NCBI GenBank assembly: GCA_002104905.1
Contig: MCFE01000351.1
Span: 24,611 to 88,610 of the forward strand
Source of the DNA: Basidiobolus meristosporus CBS 931.73
Taxonomy: Eukaryota > Basidiobolomycota > Basidiobolomycetes > Basidiobolales > Basidiobolaceae
Length of the DNA stretch: 64,000 bases
Direction of reading: 5' to 3'
Shown piece by piece: positions 1 through 11,829 of the stretch; positions within the stretch are counted from its first letter, which is position 1; the number at the start of each line of letters is the position of its first letter. A program made the translations under genes and the position numbers. The notes beneath the pieces were generated by a model. The model saw only the letters and a list, made by a program, of their open reading frames with translations. It was not told the DNA's origin and did no database searches.

Positions 1-1482
1 CTATCTCCTGTGTCAATGGCATGATCTGCTTCTCTGACTGGTGGTAGGCTTACAGGCTCATCTAGAAATACGCCTGAGTATTCCTTCAGAAGAGTCTGGA
101 CCTTCTGGAGTACTGGAGTAGATGAATCCTCCTGTAGTACTGCCATGAGGAATGTCTGGGTGCCTTTTCTTAGTGCTCTACAGAACTGTGTCTTGCTGAG
201 TTTACTTGTTTCACACACACTGGAATTGACCAAGTTAAAATCCAGTCTGGCAGGTAATAGCTCATAGGTCTTGTTGTCCTTCTGGATCTGAGTAGCATGG
301 GCTCTCCAGTTGATTGATGAATTACAACAAAGTAGCCAGGCTTTCCCAAGTACAAGGTCAAACTTGAAGTTCCCAAATATATAGGCCTGTAGATCTTCTT
401 TATAGTCATTGATCTTCATCCATACTAGCTGAGTACTACAGTTGATTTTGTGAGAGTTCCCATCATCTGTTGGGACTGAAGTTGACTAGGTGGGTTCCAA
501 GTTGATTCCAGCTTTCAAAGCAAATTGCTCTGAAATGTATTCATGTGATGCTCCTGATTCAATCATGATCCTGGCAGGTACTCCATTGATTAATCCATTC
601 AGGTATAATAGCCTTCCTGAGTTTGAGGTCATCTAAGATGTGTGTTCTTCTGTTATATGGAAGGTGAGTTATGAGTCTTCTTCAAGTCCATCCTCCATGT
701 TAATATGCTCCAGGGCTTCAATATGGTTAAAGGTTCTTGATGGCTGGTGTCAATTTCCTCTCTGAGGGAATTACTCTGCAATGTGTCCCTGCTGGTGGCA
801 CTTTAAGCAAAGTCCTTTCTTCTTACATTGTTCTGAGGTAGGATTCTTCTTCAAAGTGTCTATTTCCATTAGCACTGCTCCTGATTGTCTTCTTTCATAC
901 TAATTGTAGCCCCTCTGACTAGTCATAGTGGGCTTTCCAACTACAAACATAGCTGAGTCATAGTCAACAGCAATCTTGAAGGCTTCTTCAATAGTCTGAG
1001 GTCTTTGATAACTCACTTCCTTACAAATTCTTTCTTTCAACCCATCAATAAAGTATTCAACTTGATCCAGAGGGTCCATTCTTTCAATTTGTCCAAGTAG
1101 ACATCTATATTCATAGATGTACTCTTTTACTGTCTTACTGTCTGAGTGTCTTCAGCTTTCTTCTTAGTAGTGTCTGTTGGTGTGCAGCCTCAAAGGTATC
1201 ATGAATTTCCAACACAAACCCATTGCAGGTAGAAATTGTGGAGCATCCCATCATGGTGGCTGACCTGATTTTGTTGTGGTACCACTGTAAAGCTGCATCT
1301 GCCAGGTAAGTGGCTGCATAATGTAACATGCCTTCTGGAGCAATTTCCTTAGCCTCAAAAGCTTCTTCAATCTGGAAGAGCCAAGTTCCCAGGTTTTCAT
1401 TGACTCTACCATGGTACCAATTGATCTTCACATTAAAGTAGCTCTTGACAGGGTTTTGCTTGCTTTGGGCCATGGTAGTCAT
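1..1482 (-). mobile_element. Ty3/Gypsy retrotransposon fragment: gag, zinc knuckle, protease, start of RT
   Basis: Read on the minus strand this is the 5' half of a Gypsy element running off the left edge. Gag starts at 1482 and keeps a Retrotrans_gag-like core (W-x-QIEEAFEAKEI ... ADAALQWY). A frameshift near 1135 then moves the reading frame, and gag continues to about 900 (QVEYFIDGLKERI). A CCHC-type knuckle (CLKCHQQGHIAE) lies near 800-835 with its last Cys lost. An aspartic protease-like MIESGASHEYI lies near 540-570, with Glu in place of the usual catalytic Asp, followed by DLVLGKAWL near 335-365. The segment EYSGVFLDEP at about 60-90 is the usual lead-in to reverse transcriptase. Several in-frame stops show that it is dead. 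Confidence 0.85.
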
Positions 1483-1609
1483 TCCTTATTGCTGCTGGCT
1501 AAGTATCTGGAGTAACTGTTGCTACTGGGCCAGGATTTGCTGCATTCCATTCTTTCATTCTTGATTTCTGGACATCTTGAGTGAGGCTTCTGGTTATTGC
1601 TGCTACCAA

Positions 1610-1978
1610 TGTTACAAGTCTTGGTATAGGAGTTATAGAGGAATAGGGAGTTTAGCTTGTATTGTATTTACTAAAACCTGAACTGATTCTCATTGGAGTT
1701 CAGGCAGCTCATTATATACATTTTGCCAGATCAATTACTGACTAATTGCATTCTCTAATGTAGGCTGTGGCTGATGACTCATTTGACTGCATCATCATCA
1801 CACAATAAGATCCTACTTAATGTATCTATTTCTGTCTGATAAGGATCTGCTGATTCATTTGCTAACTAATGCTACTGATTTGATAGACAATACTGATATA
1901 TTGATAAGCTAAACATATAACTAAATGATTTGACTAAAAACTGATCTTACTTAAAAATTCAAGCGGCAGATCATAGCA
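1610..1978 (-). repeat. 5' LTR of the Gypsy element (LTR family 1, ~369 bp)
   Basis: The LTR runs TG...CA on the minus strand. It contains a TATATA-type promoter box followed by an AATAAA-like region, and matches copies at 4856, 7639 and 15075. The bases just downstream on the minus strand (about 1592-1608, reading TTGGTAGCAGC...) sit where a tRNA primer-binding site is expected. This links the LTR to the gag at 1482. Confidence 0.8.
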
Positions 1979-1984
1979 ATGTAT

Positions 1985-2140
1985 TGTTGAGATGCAAAAC
2001 TTTGATTGAGTTTTTTGCAAAATCTGGGGTGCAATTATTTTTGATGGTCTCTGAAAAGTGTCCTGATGGGATCAGTACCTCTTAATCATGTGACTTTAAA
2101 TTTGTGATGGCCTTTTGATAGGATTATCACAATTTTTTCT
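1985..2140 (+). repeat. Terminal piece of the unclassified ORF1 repeat
   Basis: Contains the shared words CTGGGGTGCAATTATTT and CTTTTGATAGGATTATCACAA, also found at about 11,560-11,700, 25,010-25,160 (reverse) and 29,850-29,880. A partly self-complementary TTGTGATAAT...ATCACAA lies at its outer edge. Only the end of the element is present. Confidence 0.55.
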
Positions 2141-2187
2141 ATAGGGCTTCTTGTCAAAATCATTTCAGGATACAACTTAGCACATGT

Positions 2188-2540
2188 ATGGTACATATAG
2201 ACCACTGTCATGTGGCTACAACGTTTGACCCAAATACTGTCCAGATACCAGCATATGTTTATATTAGCATGGCATTGATGTCAAAAAATGCCACTAATTC
2301 AAGGTGTCTAACTTGTCAAGAATCCACCACAATTGGGGGAAAACATTTTTCACACTCTGGATATATTCTTGTAATACCCTATCCACCACCATTGGAGGAA
2401 AACATCATTCACACTTCAAATATAATCTATTAATACCCTGTCTAAAGAAGCTCATGCAGTCCTGCAGACATTAGGACGCTGTAAAGCACTGCACTCAGTA
2501 TTAATCAAGCTCAAACATCTTGTATATATATGATGGCAAA
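2188..2540. other. Unassigned AT-rich stretch
   Basis: A direct repeat is visible: a segment containing ATCCACCAC...TTGGGGGAAAACAT at about 2321-2350 recurs at about 2380-2408. No coding content was recognised. Confidence 0.4.
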
Positions 2541-3605
2541 TATAGCAAACAACCAGAAACAGGGGCTACTTTGAAGGTATGTATGACTAAGCATATGCCT
2601 TGGCACCTGATGAATTCTCATCAAACAGGCACTCTGTCAGCAAATCCTACTGGCCACTAATGCTCATCAACCTGAATCTGCCACCTGTCTTGCAGTATTT
2701 GAGCAGAAATCTGATGGGAGTCGCACTGATATCTGGGCCTGTATCACTGTACAGCCTCAATGGCCACCTGTTTCCATTGCTGGTTGAGCTTTGTATGCTT
2801 TCCAGCAGGATACTACTAAATGGACATTATATCAAAATGCATATTTTTATCTGCATTGGAGATACCCCATTCATTAGCAAGATAACCAGCTTTCCTTGGC
2901 ACATATGATGGTATTGCTGTCAAATGTGTGAGATCCAGGGGACCTACTCCATAACTCACACATATTATTACCCAAACACCAACACTAGGAGCATCATCTT
3001 CCCTCAAAGAGAATATACAGAAGTCAGTATGCAATTGCAGCAAAGTTAGCAAGCTATTAGCCATTGTCCAGGATATGGAATCAATTGAAAACCAGATTTA
3101 CTTAAGATAGAGGGTATATGTTGTAGCAAAAGCTTTCCACCAAGAGCAATTCATTTGCTTTTCAACAATATCCCTGTACTGATGACCAAGTTGTACATGA
3201 GCATTTCAAGCAAATGAGCGCTTTGAGTTGCCAGAGAAATTTGCAAGAATTGGCAAGATATTACAGAGTATCTGCTACCCTAAATACTTCTCACAGGCCT
3301 CAATCAATGTTCACCTGCATATGTGACAATACAAGTGCAAGTCCTGGTTGAGCTGGATATATATTTATTCAAGTGGCCTTCAGAAGCCATTTCTACCAAG
3401 AGTACACTGGAAGCATTGGGAGTCATATGTGGACATAGTAGGAATATTTATCCAGAAGTAGATCACCAATGCCTACTTGACACATCTACAGCTTTTGTGC
3501 AAAGAGTTTGTGATGGGATTTGAGTGGCTACACTACAAACATAAAGCTACACATTTAGATCTCTGCCTCTACTGTATCCATTTGCTGCTCCATCTTGCTT
3601 GGTAT
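2540..3605 (+). pseudogene. Degenerate tnp2-like (CACTA-type) transposase, copy A
   Basis: Fragments in shifting frames match the other copies listed here: a stretch beginning ICIGDTPFISKITSF, then SMQLQQS, then FNNIPVLMTKLYM, then FVMGFEWLHYKHKA, then LLLHLAW. The GDTPxIxKI block and the later Cys/Trp-rich block resemble fungal transposases of the tnp2/DUF4218 type, which cut and paste CACTA-like DNA transposons. That assignment rests on remembered family patterns, not on a search. Stops and frameshifts are frequent, so no functional protein can be made. It ends abruptly into the next element near 3605. Confidence 0.5.
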
Positions 3606-4846
3606 GATTTCATCACACCATTCATGGTAGCAGAGGTCCTAGAAGCCTTCATTCCCAGCTGACAGCAATCAAGAACCACTCTGTTAAGGGTATGAATGAC
3701 TTAGTGCATGCTTGGAATACTAGGTTCAAAAGTTCTAATAGACTTCTGTTGCAATTTAAGAAGTGATCTGGATATAAGGAACTTATCAAGATATAGTGAT
3801 CATAGTTGAGCAGCTGTTTATTCATAAAGAGGATCAGTATTTATACCTTTGTAGAAGTAATACAGCTGTAACACTAAGTAAGGAGGGTTTCTTAACATTA
3901 AGGAGTATTCTGTAACAGTTTCAGGGTTAGTGCATTATGCTTGGTAAAAAATGTTAATTTATCTTCACTATAGGTTAATAATCATTGCATCATAGATGTG
4001 AGGAAACTGGCAATGTTGGGGCTGCAAGTAAGCTCTACAGTGACCAAGATTAGCCCAGAATGTTAAGTAAATTTTTGGCTGCTAAATGATACCCAATAGT
4101 CTAATATTTCAACAGCTTCCATATCTCAGAATGTTCAGCTACAGATTGCATATCAAGAGTGTTTTAGATACCTTGCCAGTCAGAACTAACAGACCTTATA
4201 GAGGGCAGAGGGACTTTCATTCTGGCAAACACAAGGCCCACTGTGTAAAGTTTCAAGCACTGGCTTACAATGAGGGTAAAACCATTGCTTTAGTGGGCCA
4301 CTTGCTGGAAATAGGTATTACAAAGCACTCTGGGTAGATAAATATCCCAATGTAACTAGAGGGGAGAAATGTAAGGCAGACTTAGCTTGTATAAGAGAGG
4401 ATTGCCTGATATTAGGATACTCTAGAGCTCAAAGGCAGCCAAGGAATGGAGTGCTTAGCAGGAAGCAGAAGCTCTACAATGCAATATTAAATCTCTTCAG
4501 AGTGCAACTAGAACATACAACTGGATATCTAAAGTGGCTCAGTATATTTGCAGGTAAATACAGAAGAAATTCATATATAGGAGAAAACAGCAAAATAGGT
4601 AAAATAGTTGAGATGCTTACTAATGCAAAGTTTATTTGTACAAGACAACATCCACTGGGAGAAATGTGTCTGCAGCATTATGAAGAGTAAATAAAGCTAG
4701 AAATGCACTATCCTGCACAACATAAGTATGATTGAGTGAAATTACCAGTAACAATATTCTACCACTGGCATTATGTTAATTATTAGAGTGCCAGATGATG
4801 CCATCAATTGCCATATTGATGTGGCACTATCCAATGAAGCAATTCT
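3605..4846 (+). pseudogene. PIF/Harbinger-like (DDE_Tnp_4) transposase relic with 3' terminus
   Basis: Two in-frame pieces resemble the DDE_Tnp_4 catalytic domain. Positions 4086-4337 hold RGQRDFHSGKHKAHCVKFQ, the typical SGKHK-H-x-K core. Positions 4451-4690 hold SRKQKLYNAILNLFRVQLEH and GYLKWLSIFAGKYRR, the usual C-terminal helix region. The protein would cut and paste the element. The first catalytic Asp region is not recognisable and the frame is broken between the pieces. The right end (GTGGCACTATCCAATGAAGC...) matches the termini of the fold-back elements at 14,068, 26,593 and 27,703, which suggests they are non-autonomous relatives. Positions about 3610-3780 are also found at 8190-8340. 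Confidence 0.65.
4820..4846 (+). repeat. Right terminal repeat of the Harbinger-like element
   Basis: GTGGCACTATCCAATG here corresponds to GTGGCACTAT(T/A)C at the right ends of the fold-back copies and at 8679-8704. The fold-backs end GGAACAAGTCT; this copy has drifted to GAAGCAATTCT. Confidence 0.55.
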
Positions 4847-4855
4847 AGCTTATAC

Positions 4856-5224
4856 CATTATGATATGTCGCTTTAATGCTTAAGTTAGATCAGTTTTTAG
4901 TCAAATCAATTAATTATATGTTTAGCTTATCAGAATATTGGTATTATCTATCAAATCAGTAGCATCAGTCAGCAAATGAATCCACAGATCCTTATTGGAC
5001 AGAAACAGACATATTAGGTAGGATCTTATTGTGTGATGATGATGCAGTCAAATGAGTCATCAGGCATAGCCTACATTGGGAGATATAATTAGTCAGCAAT
5101 TGATCTGGCAAAATGTATATAAGGAGCTGCTGGAATCTCAATAAAGATCAGTTCAAGTTTTAATCAATACAATAAAAGCTAAACTCTCTATTCCTCTACA
5201 ACTCCTATACCAAGACTTGTAATA
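4856..5224 (+). repeat. Solo or remnant LTR, family 1
   Basis: Full-length match to the LTR at 1610-1978 in opposite orientation, including GTATATAAGGAGCTGCTGG and the downstream CAATAAAG. The terminal TG and CA have mutated (CA at the start, TA at the end), so it is old. No internal element is attached on either side. Confidence 0.75.
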
Positions 5225-6290
5225 ATACTATATGAGAAATAACTATGCTGATCCCTTCAAAAGGCCGTTTAAAACTCTAACCCCCATGAATAAGAGGTAT
5301 TGATCCAGACAGGATACCACACAATGACCATCAGTTCAGTCATTGCACCCCATATTTCACAAAAAACTTGGTCAAAATCTTCAATGACAACAATACAAAA
5401 GTGGCATTTAACTGGCTCACTGCCAGTTTCTTGCTTTACAATCCCAGACACTCTATCACCTCTTACAATTGCGCACATTGATTAGCTTTTATCTCTTTTT
5501 CACACTCCTTACTTCCTAGCTCAACTGTTTCTCTTACTTTTCACGCATCAATTTAGATTTATTTCTGTTGAAACTTCAGTTGTTCCTAAATTGCCAATTG
5601 TACTGCTCTATACAAGTCTCTATACCCTACACTAGCATTAAGCTCAACCATACACTCAACAAGTAACTGCATTAAAATTCACTATTCAACAAGTATTTCT
5701 GCTACAATGCTCTGTTTACATGACTTTTGCAAGCTCCCTACAGCTTAATGCCACTGTTCATTCTTGGGTTCCCATCTGTCCTGGTCTTTGGCCAGTACTG
5801 CAAGGTCTAGCATCTCATCTGCCAGTCTTTGCAATAAGTCCTTCTGATATTCAAGTGCATTTTCTTGAGCATTGCTATTGAAGAAGTGCTGCAACCTCTT
5901 GGTGTGCCTATTAGTGTTCAAAAATTCCCCCAAAGGCATTGTGCTAATCATTCAAGTTCATGATGTTGTTGCTTGGTCTGTTAGTGGGATTGTCACTCTC
6001 TCAACAATTAATGACATAGAGCCTATGGTAGGCAAGTTCCCTTTCCTGGCAAACACATCTTCCTCACTGGAGTGTAGCTCAACTAGCTGCACTTCTCTGG
6101 CTTTGGTTGACTTTTGTCCCTTTGCCTTTCTGTTTATCACTGCTAGGTCTTTCACTGCTACTTTGTCCAAGTTCATCTTGCAATACACTTCACTTTCTCC
6201 GTGATAAATGCGGTGCTGATGCATCTGTTTTGGCTTGCTTTTCCCTTGCTAGCTCTCAACAGGCAACCTAATTCTTCTTTCCTGCTTATT
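5225..6290 (-). mobile_element. Unclassified repeat with conserved small protein (ORF1), copy 1
   Basis: On the minus strand, frames from 6224 to 5745 encode a charged N-terminal part (LAVINRKAKGQKSTKAREVQ, VELHSSEEDVF) and then a conserved block NRHTKRLQHFFNSNAQENA with LLQRLADEMLDLAVL. The same protein appears at 25,515-25,700 (minus) and 29,162-29,536 (plus), so it is a real conserved product of a repeat. I do not recognise the family. Downstream, to about 5225, is an AT-rich tail with CCAATTGTA(C/T)TG and TATA-like words that is repeated elsewhere. A capsid-like or DNA-binding accessory protein are guesses only. Confidence 0.55.
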
Positions 6291-7638
6291 TTGAGCTCTC
6301 AGCTCAGGTTGTAATGAGTTCCTGAGGCAGCCACTGTTTTTATCTCTGTCAGATCCATCACTACTGCTTTGACCAAGCTCCTGCAGTTGAGATGATTCCA
6401 GTAGGTCTTTGTTAGTCAGTTCTCAAGGAGTGACTTGCTGATGTTCAGGTATGACAGCTTATGCAGGCACAACTTGACACATTAGCTTGACCCTTGGCTG
6501 AGCATAATGTAATGCTATGTGTAAATGCATCTTGGCCTGCTCCAGTGGACTTGTATCTAATTGAGCACTTTAATAACTTCAAGTATACCTGCTCTAAACC
6601 ACATGCACTGACCCATTACATTTTAACTTGGTGTGTTACACCCTGGTCAGTAATGTTGGTGTAGATTGTACTGAAGTGTGCCACAATCCTGTCATTGCAG
6701 GGCCAGTAGGGAATCAAGCAAGGTGCACAGGTACAACTGTGACACAGTTGCCTACAGCTTATATTCTTTCTCTTGAATGCTGACCTTCCGATTCCTCACA
6801 GTTCTCAATTACCCCTTAGTTGATACTTTTGTGCTGCTGGCTTATCAGTCTTCTGCCAATTACTCTTGAATGGTACCTGACTCTAATGCTATATTACACA
6901 GTACATTTGTCATTTAGGGCAAAAACTCATTTAAAATCTCCTTGGTTCCCAAAATTGAAGCACACAGATGGATCTGGTGTGTCCTGTGCAAACTATGTGT
7001 GGTATTGTTTGCCTGTAGCTTCATCATCAAGTCCCCTCACTCTTAGCTCATTACTGCTCCTACTATTTGTTGTGTATTATGTCATCCTACAAATATTTAC
7101 TGGCATGTTGATGTAGAACTCATCCAGCAGCATTCTACTGCAATTCTTCCATCTCAGTCAGCTCTGTGAGGTATCCAGCTCTGTTGATTAACTAGTAGTG
7201 CCCAGTACTATGTAGGATGGTTCATCAAGGACACTTAGACTATATTACAAGCATTTAGCAAATACATGAGCAGATCCAGCATTGACTCTTTTGGTCAGCA
7301 TCATGCTTATGAGCAAGGTGATGAATCTTGTCTGGGCAGGACTAAACATGAGTTGATACTTAGTATAGGGACTATACAAGTATATCTGATATGAAAACTC
7401 TTGTGATTGTTTTATTTCCATATATTTTGCATGATGCATTATTGACTGCATTGTCACAGCTTAGATTACATCAGTCCCAGATGTTTATCTGATCATAGAT
7501 TTTTGGGCAATTGATCAATAAAGTCATAAAGCTATTGTTTGTGAATGATTTTGCAATGCAACAATAGGATATATGATAAAAGGCCTAGATATATTGATAA
7601 TACATGGCAAATTGGATAAATTAACCTGATGGTGCCAA
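6291..7638. other. Unassigned AT-rich stretch
   Basis: No transposon protein or gene was recognised. Short open frames (6820-7116 plus, 7245-7457 minus) look like chance. The first few hundred bases may be the upstream part of the ORF1 repeat. Confidence 0.4.
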
Positions 7639-7962
7639 TGCTATGATCTACTGCTCAAATATTCAGATTAGATCAGTTTTTAGTCAAGTCCAGTGTTTAT
7701 GCATATTCTATCAGTGTCATCTATTAAATCTGTGGCTTTAGTCAGCAGATTCTTATCATACAGAAGTAGATATATGAAGCAGTAGCTAATAATGTAGCCA
7801 GTTGCAACCTATGTTAGGAAACATAATTAGTAAGCAATTGATCTGGAAAAATGTATATAAGGAACTGCTGAAACCCCAATAAAAATTGCTTCAAGTTTTA
7901 GTGACTACAATACTAGATGAACTCACTATTCCTCTACAACTCTTATATCAAGACTTGTAACA
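7639..7962 (+). repeat. Solo LTR, family 1, with 4-bp target duplication
   Basis: Starts TGCTATGATCT and ends CTTGTAACA. CCAA precedes it (7635-7638) and follows it (7963-7966). TATATAAGGAACTGCTG and CAATAAAAAT mark the promoter and poly(A) regions. There is no internal sequence, so it formed by LTR-LTR recombination. Confidence 0.8.
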
Positions 7963-8189
7963 CCAATCTATACAACCCACTCTGCCATAATCATTTTCCA
8001 ATCTCAATATGTCTTGCTCTTCTGAATGGCACCTTGTTATCAATCTCATGACAACCACTAAATTCCCTGTTCAAACTTTTGAGGATATCTGTATCAAGTA
8101 GTGTGGACTATTTGTCCCAATCTACTCCAGGAGATCCCTTGTTCAGCTTCTCTACTATTAGACAAGCTAATGCCCTACCAAGTGTCATC

Positions 8190-8704
8190 CCACTGTTTAT
8201 GGCAATAGAAGTCCTGGAAGCTTTCATTGATGGATGACAGTAATGGAGAAACACCTTGCAGAGGGTGTAAATGACTTAGATCAGGCTTAAAATACTAGGT
8301 TAAGAAGCTCCAGTAGACCTCCATATGCACCAGTGTTCTGGAACAAGTACTATAGCAAGAGCTTTTGATATGTTTCAAGTGCTAATTAACACACTCTCTA
8401 GGGGTTAGAGGCACTTTTGTTTAACCAAATATTAGGCTCACAGTATGAAGGTATAAGAACTATCTGATATTAATGGCAAAATCTTCTGGCTTAGTGGTCT
8501 TGTCTAGAGTACTTTCAAGTGTGAATAAGGCAAGAAAGCACTTTTGTGAATAATTTAAGCCAGATTGAGTAAATTACCAGTAACTGCAAGCTAACACTGC
8601 AATCTTGGTAGAAGCCAGGTTGCCAGATAATGCCATACACTGCTGTATCAATCTGTCACTATAATCAGGCCAGCCTGTGTGGCACTGTCCAATGAAACAA
8701 GTCC
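8190..8704 (+). pseudogene. 3' remnant of a Harbinger-like element
   Basis: Positions 8190-8340 repeat 3610-3780, and GATTGAGT...AAATTACCAGTAAC (about 8569) repeats 4731-4751. The end GTGGCACTGTCCAATGAAACAAGTCC (8679-8704) is the shared terminus, followed by AAT. The transposase-coding middle seen at 4086-4690 is missing or unrecognisable. Confidence 0.5.
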
Positions 8705-9770
8705 AATATGGATGGCTACTGGAGCTTCCAAATCTTGTTTCAGGAGTGCTCATGATGCCTGAGTCTGTTGCTGGATACCAAACTTATACATATTCATAAG
8801 AGCTTCCAGACTTTATCTCCAAAGGTAAATCCAAGTAATTTATACACTCTGAAAGGTGAATCTTCAATGCTATCAGTCAGAGATGATGAGATGAAATCAT
8901 ATTGCACAATATAGCACATGATAGTAGGGAATATTAAAAGGAGATCTCTCTAAATTAGCTGGTACAGCTAATCCACAGTACTGGAAGCATCTCAGCTCTA
9001 ATGTTACAAAAGGAATTGCAGTGGTAATGATGTGATCAATGAAAAAAGACTACTCAGATAAGAAGCCCATATCAAGATTGGTAAGTATTCATGTATGCAA
9101 CAAGATAAATCAGCTGGGCATTGTCAGCTGGAAGTACATGGTTTTTAAGTTACATAACTAAACTGTCATCAGTATCTATATGTTCCATTATTATGTTGTG
9201 TTAGTTATTCAGGTGTAGACAAAGTATAAGTGGATATCTCAAAGAGTTGTAAGGTGAGCTTCATAAGCAAGATTAATGACCACAGGCAACTACTTTGCAA
9301 TTATACAAGTTTTCCTCACCAAAGTACTAACTAAACCTTGCTTCATGACACATGACAGCTAGTTTGAAGCATCCTCTTTACAGTAGCACTGCACCCCAAG
9401 ACTACAGGGTAGCATTGTGCAAAGTTAACAATGGACACAAGTCCTCTGGAGCAAACCTTTGGTTACATTCACCTATGGTATTGCGTGAGACCCAGCTAAG
9501 AGCCAGGTCCATGCACTAAGTTGTACATACATCTGCTGTAGCATCTACCCTTGAGCAAGTTACACTTGGTGTGCTATCAAATTAAGAATCATTCAAGGTA
9601 TCTCAGCCACTGCTGCCAATGGCATATGGCAGTACACTTTGACATGCAGCACTCCAGGAATGGTCAACCACATCATTCTGGCGCTAAGACCTCATCAGGA
9701 GACTGCTATAATTCCAGCAGCTCTGAGTTTATCACCATCTACACAATCTGGTGAGGAGATTACAACAGTG
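8705..9770. other. Unassigned AT-rich stretch
   Basis: I see no supported gene. The part nearest 9770 may be the outer end of the neighbouring tnp2-like copy. Confidence 0.35.
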
Positions 9771-9779
9771 TTTTGCTTA

Positions 9780-11180
9780 CTTTACAGCCAAATATAGTTG
9801 ATAAAATATAATTTTGTTTATACAGTCTTTTGCCAAGGGTGGCATGATATTGCTACAGTCTTAATGCGCTTTACAACTATACAAGATGATCTTACTGTCT
9901 AGTACATACTGTTGTCTAATATGTCAACAAACTTGCTGGTATTTGAAGGCCTCTTTGCAAGGCTCCAATGGCATTATCATGGCAGTATGTTGCACTACAG
10001 CTGGTTCTGTGTTATGCTACTGTACCAATTTACCAAATAGTAATTTCTTTTTCTACCTCCCCTTGTGTAGTTTATATATTCCACCATAGAATCACCCATC
10101 TTGATTTGCTTACCCACCACTACCTTTGGTATTCCAAATATAGTTTGAATCAAAAAATACTATGGCCTCCTGCTTACTAACCTTTACAAATGTGTACACC
10201 TGCCATAATTGACATACTTCCAATACCTTGACTTTAAAGCTTTTTAGTGCAATGCTTGCATACTTACTGTGTACCTTGTACTGCTGGTAACATATACATC
10301 TTGCAAGCATATGCTTAGTAGCTACCACTTCTGCCATGAACACCTCCTGAATATCCGCATAGAGCTTTTGGGTATTTAGCCAATATATTTCTTCTCCCTG
10401 CTGGATTTTAGTCCCTCTTATAGGTGCATTCTGGCTTTTGTTTGTGAAAATCCCATTTCAAATGGTGTGTAAATTGACTTTTGACTAAGCAAAATTGCCT
10501 ACTTTTGTAGAGTTTTCCTATTGAAGTTTAGTTGCTTGTTACACCCAACCCAACTTTTCATTACTTGACTGAACACTTGCACATTGTGGCCACAAAGCTT
10601 CTTAATGCCATAGGCATTAATGTCCCCCCACACACCTGCCCCATAGGAAACTCACAAAAGGTGAAGTAAGGTTCACTATTCTCAACACACCAAGCAAGAT
10701 GGAGTAGTAAATTGATACAGTAGTGACAGTGATTAACGTATTCAGCTTTATGTTTGAAGTACAGCCACTTAAATCCCATCACACACTTGTTGCACAAAAG
10801 CTGTAGATATATCAGGTTGGCATTGATGATCTGCTTCTGAATAAATATTCCTACTATATCCACATATGACTCCCAAAGCTTCCAATCTACTCTTAGTAGA
10901 AATGGCTTCAGAAGGCCGCTTGAATAAATACCTATCCAGCTCATCAGTCCTTGCACTTGTTTTGTTGCATATGAGAATTAATGTAAATTGCAGCCTGTGA
11001 GAAGTACTTAGGTTAGCAGATACTCTATAATATCTGACCCATCCTCTCAGTTTTATCTAGTATGTCAAAGGGCTTATTTAGCTTGTGATGCACCCATTCA
11101 AAACTTGGTTATCAGTATAGGGATATTGTTGAGGAGCAAATGCATTACTCCCAGCAGAAAGCTTTGCTAGTGCAGATGCC
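9780..11180 (-). pseudogene. Degenerate tnp2-like transposase, copy B
   Basis: Minus-strand copy. Positions 10,561-10,956 keep a long open stretch containing GFKWLYFKHKAEYV and LLLHLAW, then FTFCEFPMGQVCGG. Positions 10,110-10,343 keep the C-terminal block MAEVVATKHMLARC ... SKQEAIVFFDSNYIWNT. The uninterrupted target sequence at 10,381-10,390 (CAATATATTT) is the empty-site counterpart of the fold-back insertion in copy F. The RT-free architecture and the GDTPxIxKI block seen in other copies point to a DNA transposon. Confidence 0.5.
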
Positions 11181-11199
11181 CTCTATCTTGAGTATCTCT

Positions 11200-11705
11200 T
11201 GCCAAAGTCATGGAAACAGAGCGTTATAGCAGTATTACTTAATCAGTGATGGATTCTAATGGAGTTACTTGTTGGGTGAGTGGTTGGACTTGAGGTTACT
11301 GTGGCATAATAGGATTTATATAGGTCAATACAATTGGCAATTGAGGTACAACTGAAGTTTCAGTGGAAATAAATCAATTTGTATGCATGAAGAATCATAG
11401 AAACATTTGAGTCAGGTAGTAAGGAGTGTGAAAAAGAGGCAATAGCCAATCAATGTACACAAACATAGGAGGTGATTGACTGCCCAGGATCAACAAGTGC
11501 AAAAACTGGCAGAAAACCAATCAAAAGCCACCTTTGTTTTGTCATGATGAAAATTTTTGACCAAGTTTTTTATAATATCTGGGGTGCAACTATATTATGA
11601 TGGTCTTTGCACAATGTCCTAATCGAACCAATAGACTCTAGTCACAGGACATGGAATATGTGACACCCTTTTGATGGAATTATCACAACAATCTTTCATT
11701 GAGAC
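11200..11705 (+). repeat. Terminal region of the ORF1 repeat, copy 2
   Basis: Begins within AAGTCATGGAAACAGAGC, which in copy 29,162-29,536 is still coding (ESWKQSF). It continues through GGTCAATACAATTGGCAATT and GTAAGGAGTGTGAAAAAGAG to the CTGGGGTGCAACTAT end. Confidence 0.55.
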
Positions 11706-11815
11706 TGATATTACTGATCTGATAGATAACACTGATATACTAATAGGCTAACCATAAAATTAATTGACTGGACTAAATACTGTTCTAACTTGATAATTGA
11801 GAAATATATCAGAAC
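11706..11815 (-). repeat. Partial LTR, family 1
   Basis: About 100 bp matching the outer part of the LTRs at 1610 and 15,075 (ACTGATATACTAATAGGCTAA). Truncated. Confidence 0.5.
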
Positions 11816-11829
11816 ATTCTCTCCTACTG

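Noticed and set aside
3920-3940. Isolated AGGGTTAG words in the repeat region as interstitial telomeres (also near 36,079).
   Set aside because: Single incomplete units within ordinary repeat sequence; no array.
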